In this document: positions 24,456 to 33,916 of the stretch, in pieces
Numbering within the stretch: position 1 is the first letter of the stretch
Layout of the letters: each line of letters opens with the position of its first letter
Source: Microbacterium testaceum
GTDB taxonomy: Bacteria > Actinomycetota > Actinomycetes > Actinomycetales > Microbacteriaceae
Assembly: GCF_020781835.1 (NCBI RefSeq)
Contig: NZ_JAJGNJ010000001.1
Location: 469,070-533,069, forward strand
Length of the DNA: 64,000 bases
Reading direction: 5' to 3'
Notes under the pieces: model-generated
Told to the model about the DNA's origin: nothing
The model's database searches: none
Seen by the model: the letters and a program-made list of their open reading frames with translations, nothing else
Made by a program: the position numbers and the translations under genes

Positions 24456-25100
24456 TCAGCGCAGGATGCCACCGAGGTCGAGTGCGCCGTCGACCACGTC
24501 GTCCACACCGGTGGTGACGTCGCCGACGACGTCGTCCACGGAGCCGGAGGTGTCGCCGGACGAGATGCCTCCCACGACGTCATCCACCGCGCCGGAGATG
24601 TCGCCGGTCGAGGCGCCGTTGTTGCCTGTCGAGACGCCCGCGTCACCCGTCGACACGGCGGTGTCGTTGCCCGAGCCGACGTCGTTGCCCGATCCCAGCT
24701 CGTTGCCCGAGCCGATGGGCGCGGTGGTGTCGTTGCCCGACCCGACCGGCGCCGTGGTGTCGTTGCCGGAGACGACCGGGGTCTGGTTGCCCGAGGCGAC
24801 GTCGCCGTTGAGCGAGTCGCTGACGAGCGGACCCTGCACGAGCGGTCCGATGTTCGCGATGTCACCGACCGCGGTCTGCGGGGCGGCGACGAAGTCACCA
24901 CTGTCGATGAGGTCGCTCACCCAGGTGTAGAACGGGTCGGACGCATCGACGAACTGCGTCGCGGTCGTCGAGGCATCCGTCGACGTGATGGTGTCGTCGG
25001 CCGAGGCCGGCAGCGCCAGCCCGGCCACGGCGAGAGCCGCAGCTCCGGTGCCGGCCGCAGCGATCATGCCGATTCGGGTCTTCGTGGTGTACGTACGCAT
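24456..25100 (-). CDS. Secreted low-complexity repeat protein
   Basis: A 214-residue protein. Residues 1-34 are a signal peptide with an ALPASA cleavage site. The mature part is extremely acidic and repetitive: SGND(TTAP)/(V)GSGN units at about 100-150, then STGD/N units, then DDVVG(D/G) units to the end. It contains no cysteine and few aromatic residues. ATG 25100 follows GGAAAGG. It is probably a cell-wall-associated or matrix protein; no family is recognised. The long spacer before it (25101-25291) runs to the bkd E2 stop and shows nothing clear. Confidence 0.8.
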   Translation of the reverse strand: MRTYTTKTRIGMIAAAGTGAAALAVAGLALPASADDTITSTDASTTATQFVDASDPFYTWVSDLIDSGDFVAAPQTAVGDIANIGPLVQGPLVSDSLNGDVASGNQTPVVSGNDTTAPVGSGNDTTAPIGSGNELGSGNDVGSGNDTAVSTGDAGVSTGNNGASTGDISGAVDDVVGGISSGDTSGSVDDVVGDVTTGVDDVVDGALDLGGILR

Positions 25101-25291
25101 CAGGTTTCCCTTTCCGTTTCCGTCTACGACGCTTCCGTCGCACGAGGGGTCATCCGAAGAGGACCTCGAAATCGGATGGGTGGGAACACGACAAGATGCA
25201 GGAATGCGGCCTCCGGCGACAGCCGACATCCGCGTCACGACGGCGATCGCGGGAGACCCTGGCAGAAACCTGGCAATGCCCGATCCGCGTC

Positions 25292-26605
25292 TCAGTCGAG
25301 CAGCAGCGCCGGCTCTTCCAGAACGGATGCCACGTCGGCGATAAACCGCGAGATGCCGTCGCCGTCGACCACGCGGTGATCGAACGAGCCCGAAACCGTG
25401 GTCACCCAGCGGGGACGCACCTCGCCGTCGACGACCCACGGCTTCTGCCGGATGGCCCCCAGCGCGATGATGCCGGCCTCGCCGGGATTGATGATCGGCG
25501 TGCCGGCATCCACCCCGAACACGCCGATGTTCGTGATCGTGAAGGTGCCGCCGGTCTGATCGGCGGGGCTCGTCTTGCCCTCACGGGCGGTGAGCGTGAG
25601 GTTCTCCAGCGCCTTGGCGAGTTCGCGCGTGTTCATGGCCTGCGCGTCCTTGATGTTCGGGACGAGAAGGCCCCGCGGGGTCGCGGCGGCGATGCCGAGG
25701 TTGACGTAGTGACGCATACGGATCTGCGCGCCGTCGTCGCCGTCGACCCAGGCGGCGTTGATCATCGGGGTACGACGTAGGGCCCAGATCACCGCGCGCG
25801 CCATGATCAGCAGCGGCGAGATCTTCACGTCGGCGAAGTCGGGCGAGGCCTTGAGCCGCTTGACGAGCTCCATGGTGCGCGTCGCGTCGACGTCGACCCA
25901 GACCGAGACGTGTGGGGCCGAATAGGCGCTCGAGGTCATGGCGTTCGCCGTCGCCTTGCGCACGCCGCGGACGGGAATCGACTCCTCGCGGGCGTCGTCG
26001 ACCGGCGCCGGGGCGGCGGGCGGCGGGACCGGGATCGTCTCCTCGCGCACCGCGCCCCACTCGGGCGTCTCGATGTTGCGGAAGACGCTCGCCTGCTCGG
26101 CGTGCTTCACGACGTCCTCGCGCGTGACCTCGCCGGCGGGACCGCTCGGGGTCACGGCCGACAGGTCGACGCCGAGGTCGCGTGCGAGCTTGCGGATCGG
26201 AGGCTTGGCGACGACACCCACGGATGCCTTGACGGGTCGCTCCGCAGGCTTCCGCCGTCGCGACGACACAGCGCCGCCGGTGCCGTAGCCGACGAGAACG
26301 GACCCGCCGGGGTCGGTGGGCTCGGGAACCGTCGTCGGCTGCGCGGGCGCGGGGGGCGCGGCATCCGTCGAGCCGATGGTGATGATCGGGGCACCGACCT
26401 CGACCGTGCTGCCCTCGCCGGCGAGCAGCTCGCCGACGGTACCGGCGTACGGCGAGGGAAGCTCGACGAGCGACTTGGCGGTCTCGATCTCGACGAGGAC
26501 GTCGTTGACGGCCACGGCGTCGCCGGGTGCGACGCGCCACTGGACGATCTCGGCCTCGGTGAGTCCTTCCCCGACGTCGGGGAGGACGAAAGTCTGCTCG
26601 GTCAC
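25292..26605 (-). CDS. bkdB: Branched-chain 2-oxoacid dehydrogenase E2 (lipoyl acyltransferase)
   Basis: A 437-residue E2. The N-terminal lipoyl domain has the modified Lys44 in [12 protein letters not shown] Pro/Ala linker follows, then the peripheral subunit-binding domain ([20 protein letters not shown], about 133-165). The catalytic domain ends with the active-site [11 protein letters not shown]. It transfers branched acyl groups to CoA. It is separated from E1b by 95 nt that contain a large inverted repeat. No E3 gene lies nearby, so a shared dihydrolipoamide dehydrogenase must serve. Confidence 0.93.
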   Translation of the reverse strand: MTEQTFVLPDVGEGLTEAEIVQWRVAPGDAVAVNDVLVEIETAKSLVELPSPYAGTVGELLAGEGSTVEVGAPIITIGSTDAAPPAPAQPTTVPEPTDPGGSVLVGYGTGGAVSSRRRKPAERPVKASVGVVAKPPIRKLARDLGVDLSAVTPSGPAGEVTREDVVKHAEQASVFRNIETPEWGAVREETIPVPPPAAPAPVDDAREESIPVRGVRKATANAMTSSAYSAPHVSVWVDVDATRTMELVKRLKASPDFADVKISPLLIMARAVIWALRRTPMINAAWVDGDDGAQIRMRHYVNLGIAAATPRGLLVPNIKDAQAMNTRELAKALENLTLTAREGKTSPADQTGGTFTITNIGVFGVDAGTPIINPGEAGIIALGAIRQKPWVVDGEVRPRWVTTVSGSFDHRVVDGDGISRFIADVASVLEEPALLLD

Positions 26606-26620
26606 GGTGTGTCCTTTGCT

Positions 26621-26691
26621 CGCGAGACTTCAAGTGACCAGCGAGACAGCGGCAGGATGTCGCGGTCTCGTCGGCGCAATGAAGTCTCGCG
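26621..26691 (-). repeat. Nested inverted repeat between E1b and E2
   Basis: The outer arms CGCGAGACTTCA (26621-26632) and TGAAGTCTCGCG (26680-26691) are perfect 12-mers. Inside, CGAGAC (26642-26647) pairs with GTCTCG (26665-26670). It would form a strong structure in the bkd mRNA within the only long gap of the operon. Confidence 0.75.
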
Positions 26692-26700
26692 GATCTTTGG

Positions 26701-27678
26701 TCAGTAGGCCAGGGAGCGGTCGACGGCCTCGAGGATGCGGTCGGCGTCGGGGAGGTACGTGCCCTCGAGCTTCGCGGGCGGGAAGGGCACGTCGAAGCCC
26801 GACACGCGCAGCACCGGCGCCTCGAGCGCGAAGAACGCCTTCTCCATCACGGTCGCGGCGATCTCGGAGCCGAGGGAGGTGAAGCCCGGCGCCTCCTGCG
26901 CGTAGACCATGCGACCGGTGCGGCGCACCGAGTCCAGCAGCGGACCGTAGTCGACCGGTGAGAGCGAACGCAGGTCGATGACCTCGCAGCTCGTGCCCTC
27001 GCTCTCGGCGAGCGCCGCGGCCTGGAGGAGCGTCGTCACCATCGCGCCGTGGCCGACGAGCGTGACGTCGGTGCCGCGGCGGACGATGCGGCTCGCGTGC
27101 AGCGGCAGCGCGGGGGCGTCGGTGTCGACCTCGCCCTTCTGCCAGTACTTCGCCTTGGGTTCGAGGAAGATCACGGGGTCGGGCGAGTCGATCGCCTGCT
27201 GGATCATCCAGTACGCGTCGTTCGCGGTCGAGGGACTCACGACGCGCAGACCCGCGGTGTGCGTGAAGTACGCCTCGGGGCTCTCCTGGTGATGCTCGAC
27301 CGCGCCGATGTGCCCGCCGTAGGGGATGCGGATGACGACGGGCATCCGTACCGTGCCCTCGTGACGGTTCGTGAGCTTGGCGAGCTGCGTCGTGATCTGG
27401 TCGAACGCGGGGAAGACGAACCCGTCGAACTGGATCTCCAGCACGGGGCGGAAGCCGCCCATCGCCAGGCCGATCGCGGTCCCGACGATGCCGGACTCCG
27501 CCAGCGGCGAGTCGATGACCCGGCGCGGCCCGAAGTCCTTCTGCAGCCCCTCGGTGACCCGGAAGACACCGCCCAGCGGACCGATGTCCTCGCCCATGAG
27601 GAGGACGCGGTCGTTCGTCTCGAGCGCGCGACGCAAGCCCGCGTTGAGGGCGCGACTGATCGGGAGGTTCTCGGTCAC
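26701..27678 (-). CDS. bkdA2: Branched-chain 2-oxoacid dehydrogenase E1 beta
   Basis: A 325-residue transketolase-like beta subunit. MGEDIGPLGGVFRVTEGLQ, DSPLAESGIVGTAIGLAMGG and the IPYGGHIGAVEHHQESPEAY loop with its catalytic-site histidines are diagnostic. It forms the alpha2beta2 E1 with the upstream gene. The start is GTG 27678, in a 4-nt overlap with the E1a stop (GTGA). Confidence 0.94.
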   Translation of the reverse strand: MTENLPISRALNAGLRRALETNDRVLLMGEDIGPLGGVFRVTEGLQKDFGPRRVIDSPLAESGIVGTAIGLAMGGFRPVLEIQFDGFVFPAFDQITTQLAKLTNRHEGTVRMPVVIRIPYGGHIGAVEHHQESPEAYFTHTAGLRVVSPSTANDAYWMIQQAIDSPDPVIFLEPKAKYWQKGEVDTDAPALPLHASRIVRRGTDVTLVGHGAMVTTLLQAAALAESEGTSCEVIDLRSLSPVDYGPLLDSVRRTGRMVYAQEAPGFTSLGSEIAATVMEKAFFALEAPVLRVSGFDVPFPPAKLEGTYLPDADRILEAVDRSLAY

Positions 27679-28805
27679 TGCGCTCCCCCTTCCATCGAGG
27701 CCTCGTAGTCGTCGAGCCAGCGCTGCTCCTCCTGCACGAGGGCGTGCACCTCGGAGTAGACGCTTTCGAACATGTGGGCGCGCGGGATCATGCCGAGCTC
27801 GTTCGTGCGCACACGGACGTCGTCCGCGAGCGCGCGACCCTCGGCATCCGCGTCGTCGAAGAACTGCTGCGACGCGCCGCGGCCCTCGAGGTAGGCGCGC
27901 ATCCGGGCGATGGGGTCGCGTCCGGCCCACGCCTCTTCCTCGGCGGAGGTGCGGTACTTCGTGGGGTCGTCGCTCGTGGTGTGGGCGCCGCGGCGGTAGG
28001 TCATGGCCTCGATCGCGCGGGGGCCCTCACCGGCGCGGGCCTCATCGAGCGCGAGCTTCGAAACCGCGTAGCTGGCGAGGACGTCGTTGCCGTCGACCTG
28101 GACCGAAGGGATGCCATAGCCCGCGGCGCGCTTGTAGAGCGGCGTGCGCGACTGGGTGGCGACCGGGACCGAGATGGCCCACTGGTTGTTCTGCAGGAAG
28201 AACACCTCGGGCGTCTGGAAGCTCGCGGCGAACACCATCGCCTCGTGCACGTCGCCCTGGCTGGACGCGCCGTCGCCGTAGTAGACGATGACGGCTTCGT
28301 CGCGCTCGGGGTCTCCGGTGCCGCACTTGCCGTCGAACACGAGCCCCATGCCGAGGCCCGTGGCGTGCAGCGTCTGCGCGCCGAGCACGAGCGTGTAGAT
28401 GTGGGTGTTGCCGTTCTTGGGGTCTGCCGGGTCCCACCCGCCGTGCGTCAGCCCGCGCATGAGGCGGATGATGTCGATCGGGTCGACGCCGCGGATGCGG
28501 GTCACCACGTGCTCGCGGTACGAGGGGAAGATGTGGTCCTGCGGGCGGGCGGCGCGCGCCGAGCCGACCTGCGCGGCCTCCTGCCCGAAGGACGGCGGCC
28601 ACAGGGCCAGCTGCCCCTGGCGCTGCAGGTTCGTCGCCTGGACGTCGAAGGCGCGGATCGAGACCATGTCGCGGTAGAACGTCTCGAGTTCCGCGTCGGT
28701 GAGGGCCTCGATCAGGGGCAGATAGCGCTCGGCCTCAGGGGTGGGCGCGAGGGTGCCATCGGCCGCCAGGACGCGCACGAGAGCCGGGTCATCGAGCGGG
28801 GTCAT
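27675..28805 (-). CDS. bkdA1: Branched-chain 2-oxoacid dehydrogenase E1 alpha
   Basis: A 376-residue thiamine-diphosphate subunit. The ThDP motif is GDGASSQGDVHEAMVFAASF, ending in NN (about 178-205); FPSYREHV and MTYRRGAHTTSDDPTKYR are conserved E1a segments. With E1b and E2 it oxidatively decarboxylates branched-chain 2-oxoacids, feeding iso/anteiso fatty acid synthesis typical of this group. On the minus strand TAGCGT lies 6 nt before the ATG, so the operon mRNA is probably leaderless. The 92 nt between it and the GH43 stop hold only this promoter. Confidence 0.94.
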   Translation of the reverse strand: MTPLDDPALVRVLAADGTLAPTPEAERYLPLIEALTDAELETFYRDMVSIRAFDVQATNLQRQGQLALWPPSFGQEAAQVGSARAARPQDHIFPSYREHVVTRIRGVDPIDIIRLMRGLTHGGWDPADPKNGNTHIYTLVLGAQTLHATGLGMGLVFDGKCGTGDPERDEAVIVYYGDGASSQGDVHEAMVFAASFQTPEVFFLQNNQWAISVPVATQSRTPLYKRAAGYGIPSVQVDGNDVLASYAVSKLALDEARAGEGPRAIEAMTYRRGAHTTSDDPTKYRTSAEEEAWAGRDPIARMRAYLEGRGASQQFFDDADAEGRALADDVRVRTNELGMIPRAHMFESVYSEVHALVQEEQRWLDDYEASMEGGAQ

Positions 28806-28897
28806 GTCCCTACGCTAACGGGCGCGTCATGCCCCGCACCGCATGAGGTGCACAACGGATGCCGCGATCCGGCGTGGGTTTCCGACAAGCGGCGGTG

Positions 28898-30352
28898 TCA
28901 CTCACTGCCGAGCGGCGTGTACCGCACCCCGCCGACACGCACCGGCGTCGGGCCGAGGGCGCGGAGTCCGAGCGTGCGGCCGGTGAAGCCGCCCGCGACC
29001 TCCGTGGAGAGGTAGCGGCCGTCGAGGGCGGCGATCCACCGCTCGCCGTCGGCGTCGATCAGCCCGAACCGGAGGTCGTCGGGGCCGTCGTGAGTGGCAT
29101 CCACCGCCTCGACGAGGAGCGTCACGACATCGCCCGTCGCGCGAGCGGAACCCACGGACGCCTCGAGCGGACCGATGCGCGCCCGGACCTCGGCCGCGGT
29201 GCCGTCGAGCGTGATCTCGTACCAGTGGTGATCGTCGAGCCGGACCCGGAGGGCCACGGCAGCCGTCGCGTCGACAGGCGCCTCGAACCGCCAGCGAAGG
29301 TCGCGGACGCGCACGGCGAGGTCGTCCGGCCCGAGCGCGACACCGCCGGCGGGATGCGGCCCGGGGAGCACCCCGTGGGGCGACACCCACCGCGGGTGCA
29401 GCTCGGCGGCGGAGAAGTCGTCGACGAACGCCGTATCGGCACGATCCGGCAGCACGTCGTCGGTGTGCACCACCGGCCAGTCGTCGACCCACGCGATGCG
29501 CGCGAGGAAGGTCTCGCGGCCCACGACGTGGAACCCCGGGGTGAATCCGCGCGGTCGGACGCCGAGGTACACCATCGCCCAGTCCCCGTCGCAGCGCTCG
29601 ACGAGATCGGCGTGCCCGGTGTTCTGCACTGGGAAGCCCGTGCTGCGGCGGCTGAAGATCGGGTTCGTCGGCGCGGAATCGAACGGCCCGTCGATCGCCC
29701 TGGACCGGGCGACGCACACCGCGTGCCCGCGCTCGGTGCCGCCCTCGGCGGTCAGCAGGTACCACCAGCCGTCGTGCCGATACAGGTGCGGCCCCTCGGG
29801 GTGCGCGAGGCCCGACCCGCGCCAGATCACCCGCGGCTCCTCAAGCAGGATGTCGCGCTCCAGGTCGATCCGCGCCTGCGCGATCACGGGCAGCGATCCA
29901 TCCTCGGGCCGCAGCGCCTCATCGAGCGCGCAGTACGTCAGGTGGCACGAGCCGTCGTCGTCCCACGCCAGGTCGGGGTCGATGCCCCCGAGCCCCGGGA
30001 ACACGATCGGGTCCGACCACGGCCCCGCCGGATCGGTCGCGGTGACGACGAACTGCTCGCCGCCGCGGTCGACGTTCGTCCCGACGACGAAGAACAGGCC
30101 GTCGCGGTGGCGGATGGTCGGCGCGTAGATGCCGCGGCTCGCGGCGGATACCCCCGCGGGGAACTGGCTTTCCCGCGTCAGCACGTTGCCGAGCTGCGTC
30201 CACGTCCGGAGATCGCGGCTGTGCCAGATCGGGATGCCGGGGGCGTACTCGAACGACGAGTTCACGAGGTAGTAGTCCTCGCCGACGCGGCACACCGAGG
30301 GGTCGGGGAAGAATCCCGGGATCACCGGGGTGGTGGCGGCATCCCGAACCAT
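28898..30352 (-). CDS. Glycoside hydrolase family 43 (xylosidase/arabinofuranosidase type)
   Basis: A 484-residue GH43 enzyme without signal peptide. The five-blade propeller carries the general base Asp17 (PGFFPDPS), the pKa modulator Asp125 (GGIDPDLAW), the general acid Glu186 (AHPEGPHLY) and a conserved His in NTGHADLVE. The C-terminal part (about 300-484) is the beta-sandwich typical of subfamily 11-like beta-xylosidases. It acts on intracellular arabino-/xylo-oligosaccharides. It starts 8 nt after the aminotransferase stop, although no metabolic link with that gene is obvious. Confidence 0.92.
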   Translation of the reverse strand: MVRDAATTPVIPGFFPDPSVCRVGEDYYLVNSSFEYAPGIPIWHSRDLRTWTQLGNVLTRESQFPAGVSAASRGIYAPTIRHRDGLFFVVGTNVDRGGEQFVVTATDPAGPWSDPIVFPGLGGIDPDLAWDDDGSCHLTYCALDEALRPEDGSLPVIAQARIDLERDILLEEPRVIWRGSGLAHPEGPHLYRHDGWWYLLTAEGGTERGHAVCVARSRAIDGPFDSAPTNPIFSRRSTGFPVQNTGHADLVERCDGDWAMVYLGVRPRGFTPGFHVVGRETFLARIAWVDDWPVVHTDDVLPDRADTAFVDDFSAAELHPRWVSPHGVLPGPHPAGGVALGPDDLAVRVRDLRWRFEAPVDATAAVALRVRLDDHHWYEITLDGTAAEVRARIGPLEASVGSARATGDVVTLLVEAVDATHDGPDDLRFGLIDADGERWIAALDGRYLSTEVAGGFTGRTLGLRALGPTPVRVGGVRYTPLGSE

Positions 30353-30360
30353 GCTTCGGC

Positions 30361-31437
30361 TCAGCGCGGGGCGACGGAGGCGGCGACCTCGACGATCCGG
30401 TCGAGCGACTCCTCCTCGCCGACGGAGATGCGGATGCCATCCCCCGCGAAGGGGCGCACGATGAGGCCCGCCTCCTCGAACGCCGCCGCCACCTCGAGGG
30501 CGCGGTCACCGGCGGGGAGCCAGACGAAGTTGCCCTGGGCGTCGGGAACGTCCCACCCGGTCTCACGCAGACGCGCGACCAGCGCGTCGCGCCGCTCCGC
30601 GATCACGGTGACACGGTGCAGCAGTTCGGACTCGGCATCCAGGCTCGCCAGCGCCGCCTCCTCGGCCGCCGCCGTGACCGCGAGCGGGATCGCGGTGCTG
30701 CGCGCGGCGTCGAGCACGCGCGTGTGGCCGATCGCGTACCCGACGCGCAGGCCCGCGAGGCCGTACGCCTTCGAGAACGTCCGGAGCATCACGATGTTGG
30801 GGCGCGCGAGCAGCGCGCGGACGCGGTGGCCCTCGACGGCATCCGGGTCGGTCACGAACTCGGCGTAGGCCTCGTCGAGGACGATGAGGATGTCGGCGGG
30901 GACCGCGTCGACGAAGGCGGTGAACTCGTCGAAGCCGACCGTCGGCCCCGTGGGATTGTTCGGGCTGCACACGATCACCAGACGTGTGCGGTCGGTGACG
31001 GCGGCCGCCATCGCGGGCAGGTCGTGGCGCGCGTCCGCGGTCAGCGGCACCTGGACGCTCGTCGCACCCGACACCGCAACGAGCGACGGGTACGCCTCGA
31101 ACGACCGCCACGCGTAGACGACCTCGTCACCCGGACCCGCCGTGGCCAGCAGCAGCTGGGCGAGCAGTGAGACGCTCCCGGCGCCGATGTGGATGTCATC
31201 CGCCGAGACCCCGTACCGGGCGCCGAGGCGCTCACGCAGCCGCGCGGCCGTGGCATCCGGGTACCGATTGATCGCCGTCGACGCCCGCACCGCGTCGAGC
31301 ACGCCGGGAAGCGGCTCGAACGGGTTCTCGTTGCTCGACAGCTTGAACGCGTCCGAGCTCGCCTGACGTCCCTGCCGGTACGCCGGAAGGGCGGCGATCT
31401 CGGGGCGGATACGGGGAAGGACCGGCTCTTCGCTCAC
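30361..31437 (-). CDS. Histidinol-phosphate/aromatic aminotransferase
   Basis: A 358-residue class I/II PLP aminotransferase. [13 protein letters not shown] near the N-terminus, SPNNPTG in the centre, and [19 protein letters not shown] with the PLP-binding Lys are clear. The sequence resembles the actinobacterial aromatic aminotransferase Pat as much as HisC, and no his genes are adjacent, so phenylalanine/tyrosine transamination is likely. The GTG 31437 start has TAGGCT 6 nt upstream (leaderless). Confidence 0.88.
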   Translation of the reverse strand: MSEEPVLPRIRPEIAALPAYRQGRQASSDAFKLSSNENPFEPLPGVLDAVRASTAINRYPDATAARLRERLGARYGVSADDIHIGAGSVSLLAQLLLATAGPGDEVVYAWRSFEAYPSLVAVSGATSVQVPLTADARHDLPAMAAAVTDRTRLVIVCSPNNPTGPTVGFDEFTAFVDAVPADILIVLDEAYAEFVTDPDAVEGHRVRALLARPNIVMLRTFSKAYGLAGLRVGYAIGHTRVLDAARSTAIPLAVTAAAEEAALASLDAESELLHRVTVIAERRDALVARLRETGWDVPDAQGNFVWLPAGDRALEVAAAFEEAGLIVRPFAGDGIRISVGEEESLDRIVEVAASVAPR

Positions 31438-31494
31438 GAGCCGAGCCTAACGGCGCGCCTCGTGCATGTCGGAACCCCGTGCCACGATGGAGGC

Positions 31495-31899
31495 ATGCGC
31501 TTCGTCGTCCGCGTGGCCGTCAACGCCTTCGCCATCTGGATCGTCACCCTGCTGCCGGCCCTGCAGGTGACGCTCATCCCCTTCGCGCCCGGCGAAGGGT
31601 TGCAGGTGGCTCTCACGCTGCTCGTGGTCGGGCTGATCTTCGCCCTGGTCAACGGCATCGTCGGGACGATCGTGAAGATCGTCGCCATCCCGCTGTACAT
31701 CCTGACGCTCGGCCTCATCTCGCTCGTGATCAACGGCTTCCTGCTGTGGCTCACGGCCGTCATCACGTCGAACTGGGACTGGGGGCTGCGCACCGGCGAG
31801 TTCTGGCTCACGGTCGTGGCGGCGCTGCTGATCGCCATCATCAACGCGATCCTCGGTGGGCTGCTCCGCCCCCGTCGGGACGAACGCTCACGCCGCTGA
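31495..31899 (+). CDS. Phage holin family IV-like membrane protein (YvlD type)
   Basis: A 134-residue protein with four membrane segments and a basic tail (RPRRDERSRR). LIFALVNGIVGTIVKIVAIP and GLISLVINGFLLWL match the COG1950/YvlD family. Despite the family name it is a chromosomal envelope protein, often stress regulated. ATG 31495 has GGAGG immediately upstream. Confidence 0.85.
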   Translation: MRFVVRVAVNAFAIWIVTLLPALQVTLIPFAPGEGLQVALTLLVVGLIFALVNGIVGTIVKIVAIPLYILTLGLISLVINGFLLWLTAVITSNWDWGLRTGEFWLTVVAALLIAIINAILGGLLRPRRDERSRR

Positions 31900-31933
31900 T
31901 GCGCTCGGGGCCCGTCCCGGCCATGATGGAGGG

Positions 31934-32440
31934 ATGACCGCGAGTGCCGACGCGCCCTTCCGCGTCGTGTTCGTCTGCAGCGGCAACATCTGCCGGTCGC
32001 CGATGGCCGACGTCGTGTTCCGGCGTTTGGCCGACCAGGCGGGCCTCGGGTCGCGGGTCGTGTCCACTTCGGCGGGAACGGGCGACTGGCACGTCGGCGA
32101 ACGCGCCGACCACCGCACCCTCGCGGCGCTGGAGCGCCTGGGCTACGACGGCGCCGCACACCGCGCCCGGCAGTTCACGCTCGCGGACTTCGCGCACAAC
32201 GACCTCGTCGTCGCCCTCGATCGCAGCCACGAGCGCGTCCTCCGCGGTTGGGCGCGGCACGACGACGACGCGGACAAGATCGCCCTGCTGCTCTCCTTCG
32301 TCCCGGATGCCGAGACCCTCGACGTCCCCGACCCCTACTACGCCGGCCCCCCGATGTTCGACGAGGTGCTCGGTATGATCGAACGCGCCAGCCGAGCCCT
32401 GTTCCGGCAGCTCGAGCCCGCCATTCGTTCCGCGGGCTGA
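31934..32440 (+). CDS. Low molecular weight protein-tyrosine phosphatase
   Basis: A 168-residue phosphatase. The P-loop is VCSGNICRSPMAD (nucleophile Cys about residue 15) and the general-acid Asp lies in DVPDPYYAG. It dephosphorylates tyrosine phosphoproteins and in actinobacteria sometimes acts on capsule or arogenate systems. ATG 31934 follows GGAGGG. It sits 26 nt before purB. Confidence 0.92.
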   Translation: MTASADAPFRVVFVCSGNICRSPMADVVFRRLADQAGLGSRVVSTSAGTGDWHVGERADHRTLAALERLGYDGAAHRARQFTLADFAHNDLVVALDRSHERVLRGWARHDDDADKIALLLSFVPDAETLDVPDPYYAGPPMFDEVLGMIERASRALFRQLEPAIRSAG

Positions 32441-32466
32441 CCTTTCGCGCGACCCCCGGGAGACCC

Positions 32467-33846
32467 GTGTCCGCTCTGCCCCCGCAGCCCCTCAGCCCGC
32501 TCGACGGACGCTACTTCGCCACCGTGTCGGAGATCGGCGACTACCTGTCGGAGGCGGGACTGAACCGTGCGCGCGTCGAGGTCGAGGTCGAGTGGCTCCT
32601 GGCCCTCACCGACCGCTCGCTGTTCGGCACGTCACCGGTGAGCGACGCCGACCGCGCACGCCTGCGCGCGCTCTACGAGGAGTTCGGCGCGGACGAGATC
32701 GCCTGGCTGAAAGAGAAAGAGGCGGTCACCCGCCACGACGTCAAGGCCGTCGAGTACCTCGTGCGCGACCGCCTCGACAGCCTCGGCCTCACGGCCCTCG
32801 CCGAGCTGACCCACTTCGCCTGCACGAGCGAAGACATCAACTCCACCGCCTACGCCCTCACCGTGCAGCGCGCGGTGCAGCGCGTGTGGCTGCCCAAGCT
32901 CCGCAGCGTCACCGCCGCCCTCGCTGCCCTCGCGGTGCAGCACCGGGATGCCGCGATGCTCTCGCGTACCCACGGCCAGCCCGCGACGCCGACCACGATG
33001 GGCAAGGAGATCGGCGTCTTCGCCTGGCGCCTGGAGCGCGTCATCCGTCAGCTGGATGCCGGGGAGTACCTCGCGAAGTTCTCCGGCGCGACCGGCACCT
33101 GGTCGGCGCACGTCGCCGCCGAGCCCGACGTCGACTGGCCCGCGCTGACGCGAGATTTCATCGAGTCGCTGGGCCTGGGCTTCAACCCGGTCACGACGCA
33201 GATCGAATCGCACGACTGGCAGGTCGAGCTGTACGACCGCGCGCGTCACGCGGGCGGCATCCTGCACAACCTCGCCACCGACATCTGGACGTACATCTCG
33301 CTCGGATACTTCACGCAGATCCCCGTCGCCGGGGCGACCGGCTCCTCCACGATGCCGCACAAGATCAACCCGATCCGGTTCGAGAACGCCGAGGCGAACC
33401 TCGAGATCGCCGGTGGGCTCTTCACCACCCTGGCATCCACCCTCGTCACGAGCCGCCTGCAGCGCGACCTCACCGACTCGACGACCCAGCGCAACATCGG
33501 CGTCGCCTTCGGCCACTCGCTGCTGGCACTCGACAACCTGCAGCGCGGCCTCACCGAGATCTCGCTCGCCGAGGATGTGCTCCTGGCAGACCTCGACGCG
33601 AACTGGGAGGTGCTCGCCGAGGCGATCCAGACCGTCGTGCGCGCCGAGATCGCCGCAGGCCGCTCGCGGATCACCGACCCGTACGCGCTGCTGAAGGACC
33701 TCACGCGCGGCCGCCGGGTCGGCGCTGCCGAGCTCGCCGAGTTCGTCCGCGGCCTCGATATCGGGGACGCCGCGAAGGAGCGCCTGCTCGCGCTGACCCC
33801 CGCCACGTACGCCGGTCTGGCGTCGGGCGTCGTCGACGCGATCTGA
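32467..33846 (+). CDS. purB: Adenylosuccinate lyase
   Basis: A 459-residue lyase of the E. coli-like PurB subgroup. LSPLDGRY opens the protein, THFACTSEDINSTAYALTV and MLSRTHGQPATPTTMGKE hold catalytic histidines, and SSTMPHKINPIRFENAE is the fumarase-superfamily signature with its flexible loop. It acts twice in purine synthesis (SAICAR and adenylosuccinate cleavage). The GTG 32467 start has GGGAG upstream. Confidence 0.95.
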   Translation: MSALPPQPLSPLDGRYFATVSEIGDYLSEAGLNRARVEVEVEWLLALTDRSLFGTSPVSDADRARLRALYEEFGADEIAWLKEKEAVTRHDVKAVEYLVRDRLDSLGLTALAELTHFACTSEDINSTAYALTVQRAVQRVWLPKLRSVTAALAALAVQHRDAAMLSRTHGQPATPTTMGKEIGVFAWRLERVIRQLDAGEYLAKFSGATGTWSAHVAAEPDVDWPALTRDFIESLGLGFNPVTTQIESHDWQVELYDRARHAGGILHNLATDIWTYISLGYFTQIPVAGATGSSTMPHKINPIRFENAEANLEIAGGLFTTLASTLVTSRLQRDLTDSTTQRNIGVAFGHSLLALDNLQRGLTEISLAEDVLLADLDANWEVLAEAIQTVVRAEIAAGRSRITDPYALLKDLTRGRRVGAAELAEFVRGLDIGDAAKERLLALTPATYAGLASGVVDAI

Positions 33847-33916
33847 CCCGCCGGGTCGGCGCCGGCCCGGTGCCGGTGCCGTCGTCCGTGTCGGCACGGA
33901 CGGGAGAATGGATGCC

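Noticed and set aside
31495..31899. Phage remnant suggested by the holin family name
   Set aside because: The protein belongs to the chromosomal YvlD-like group and no other phage gene is nearby.
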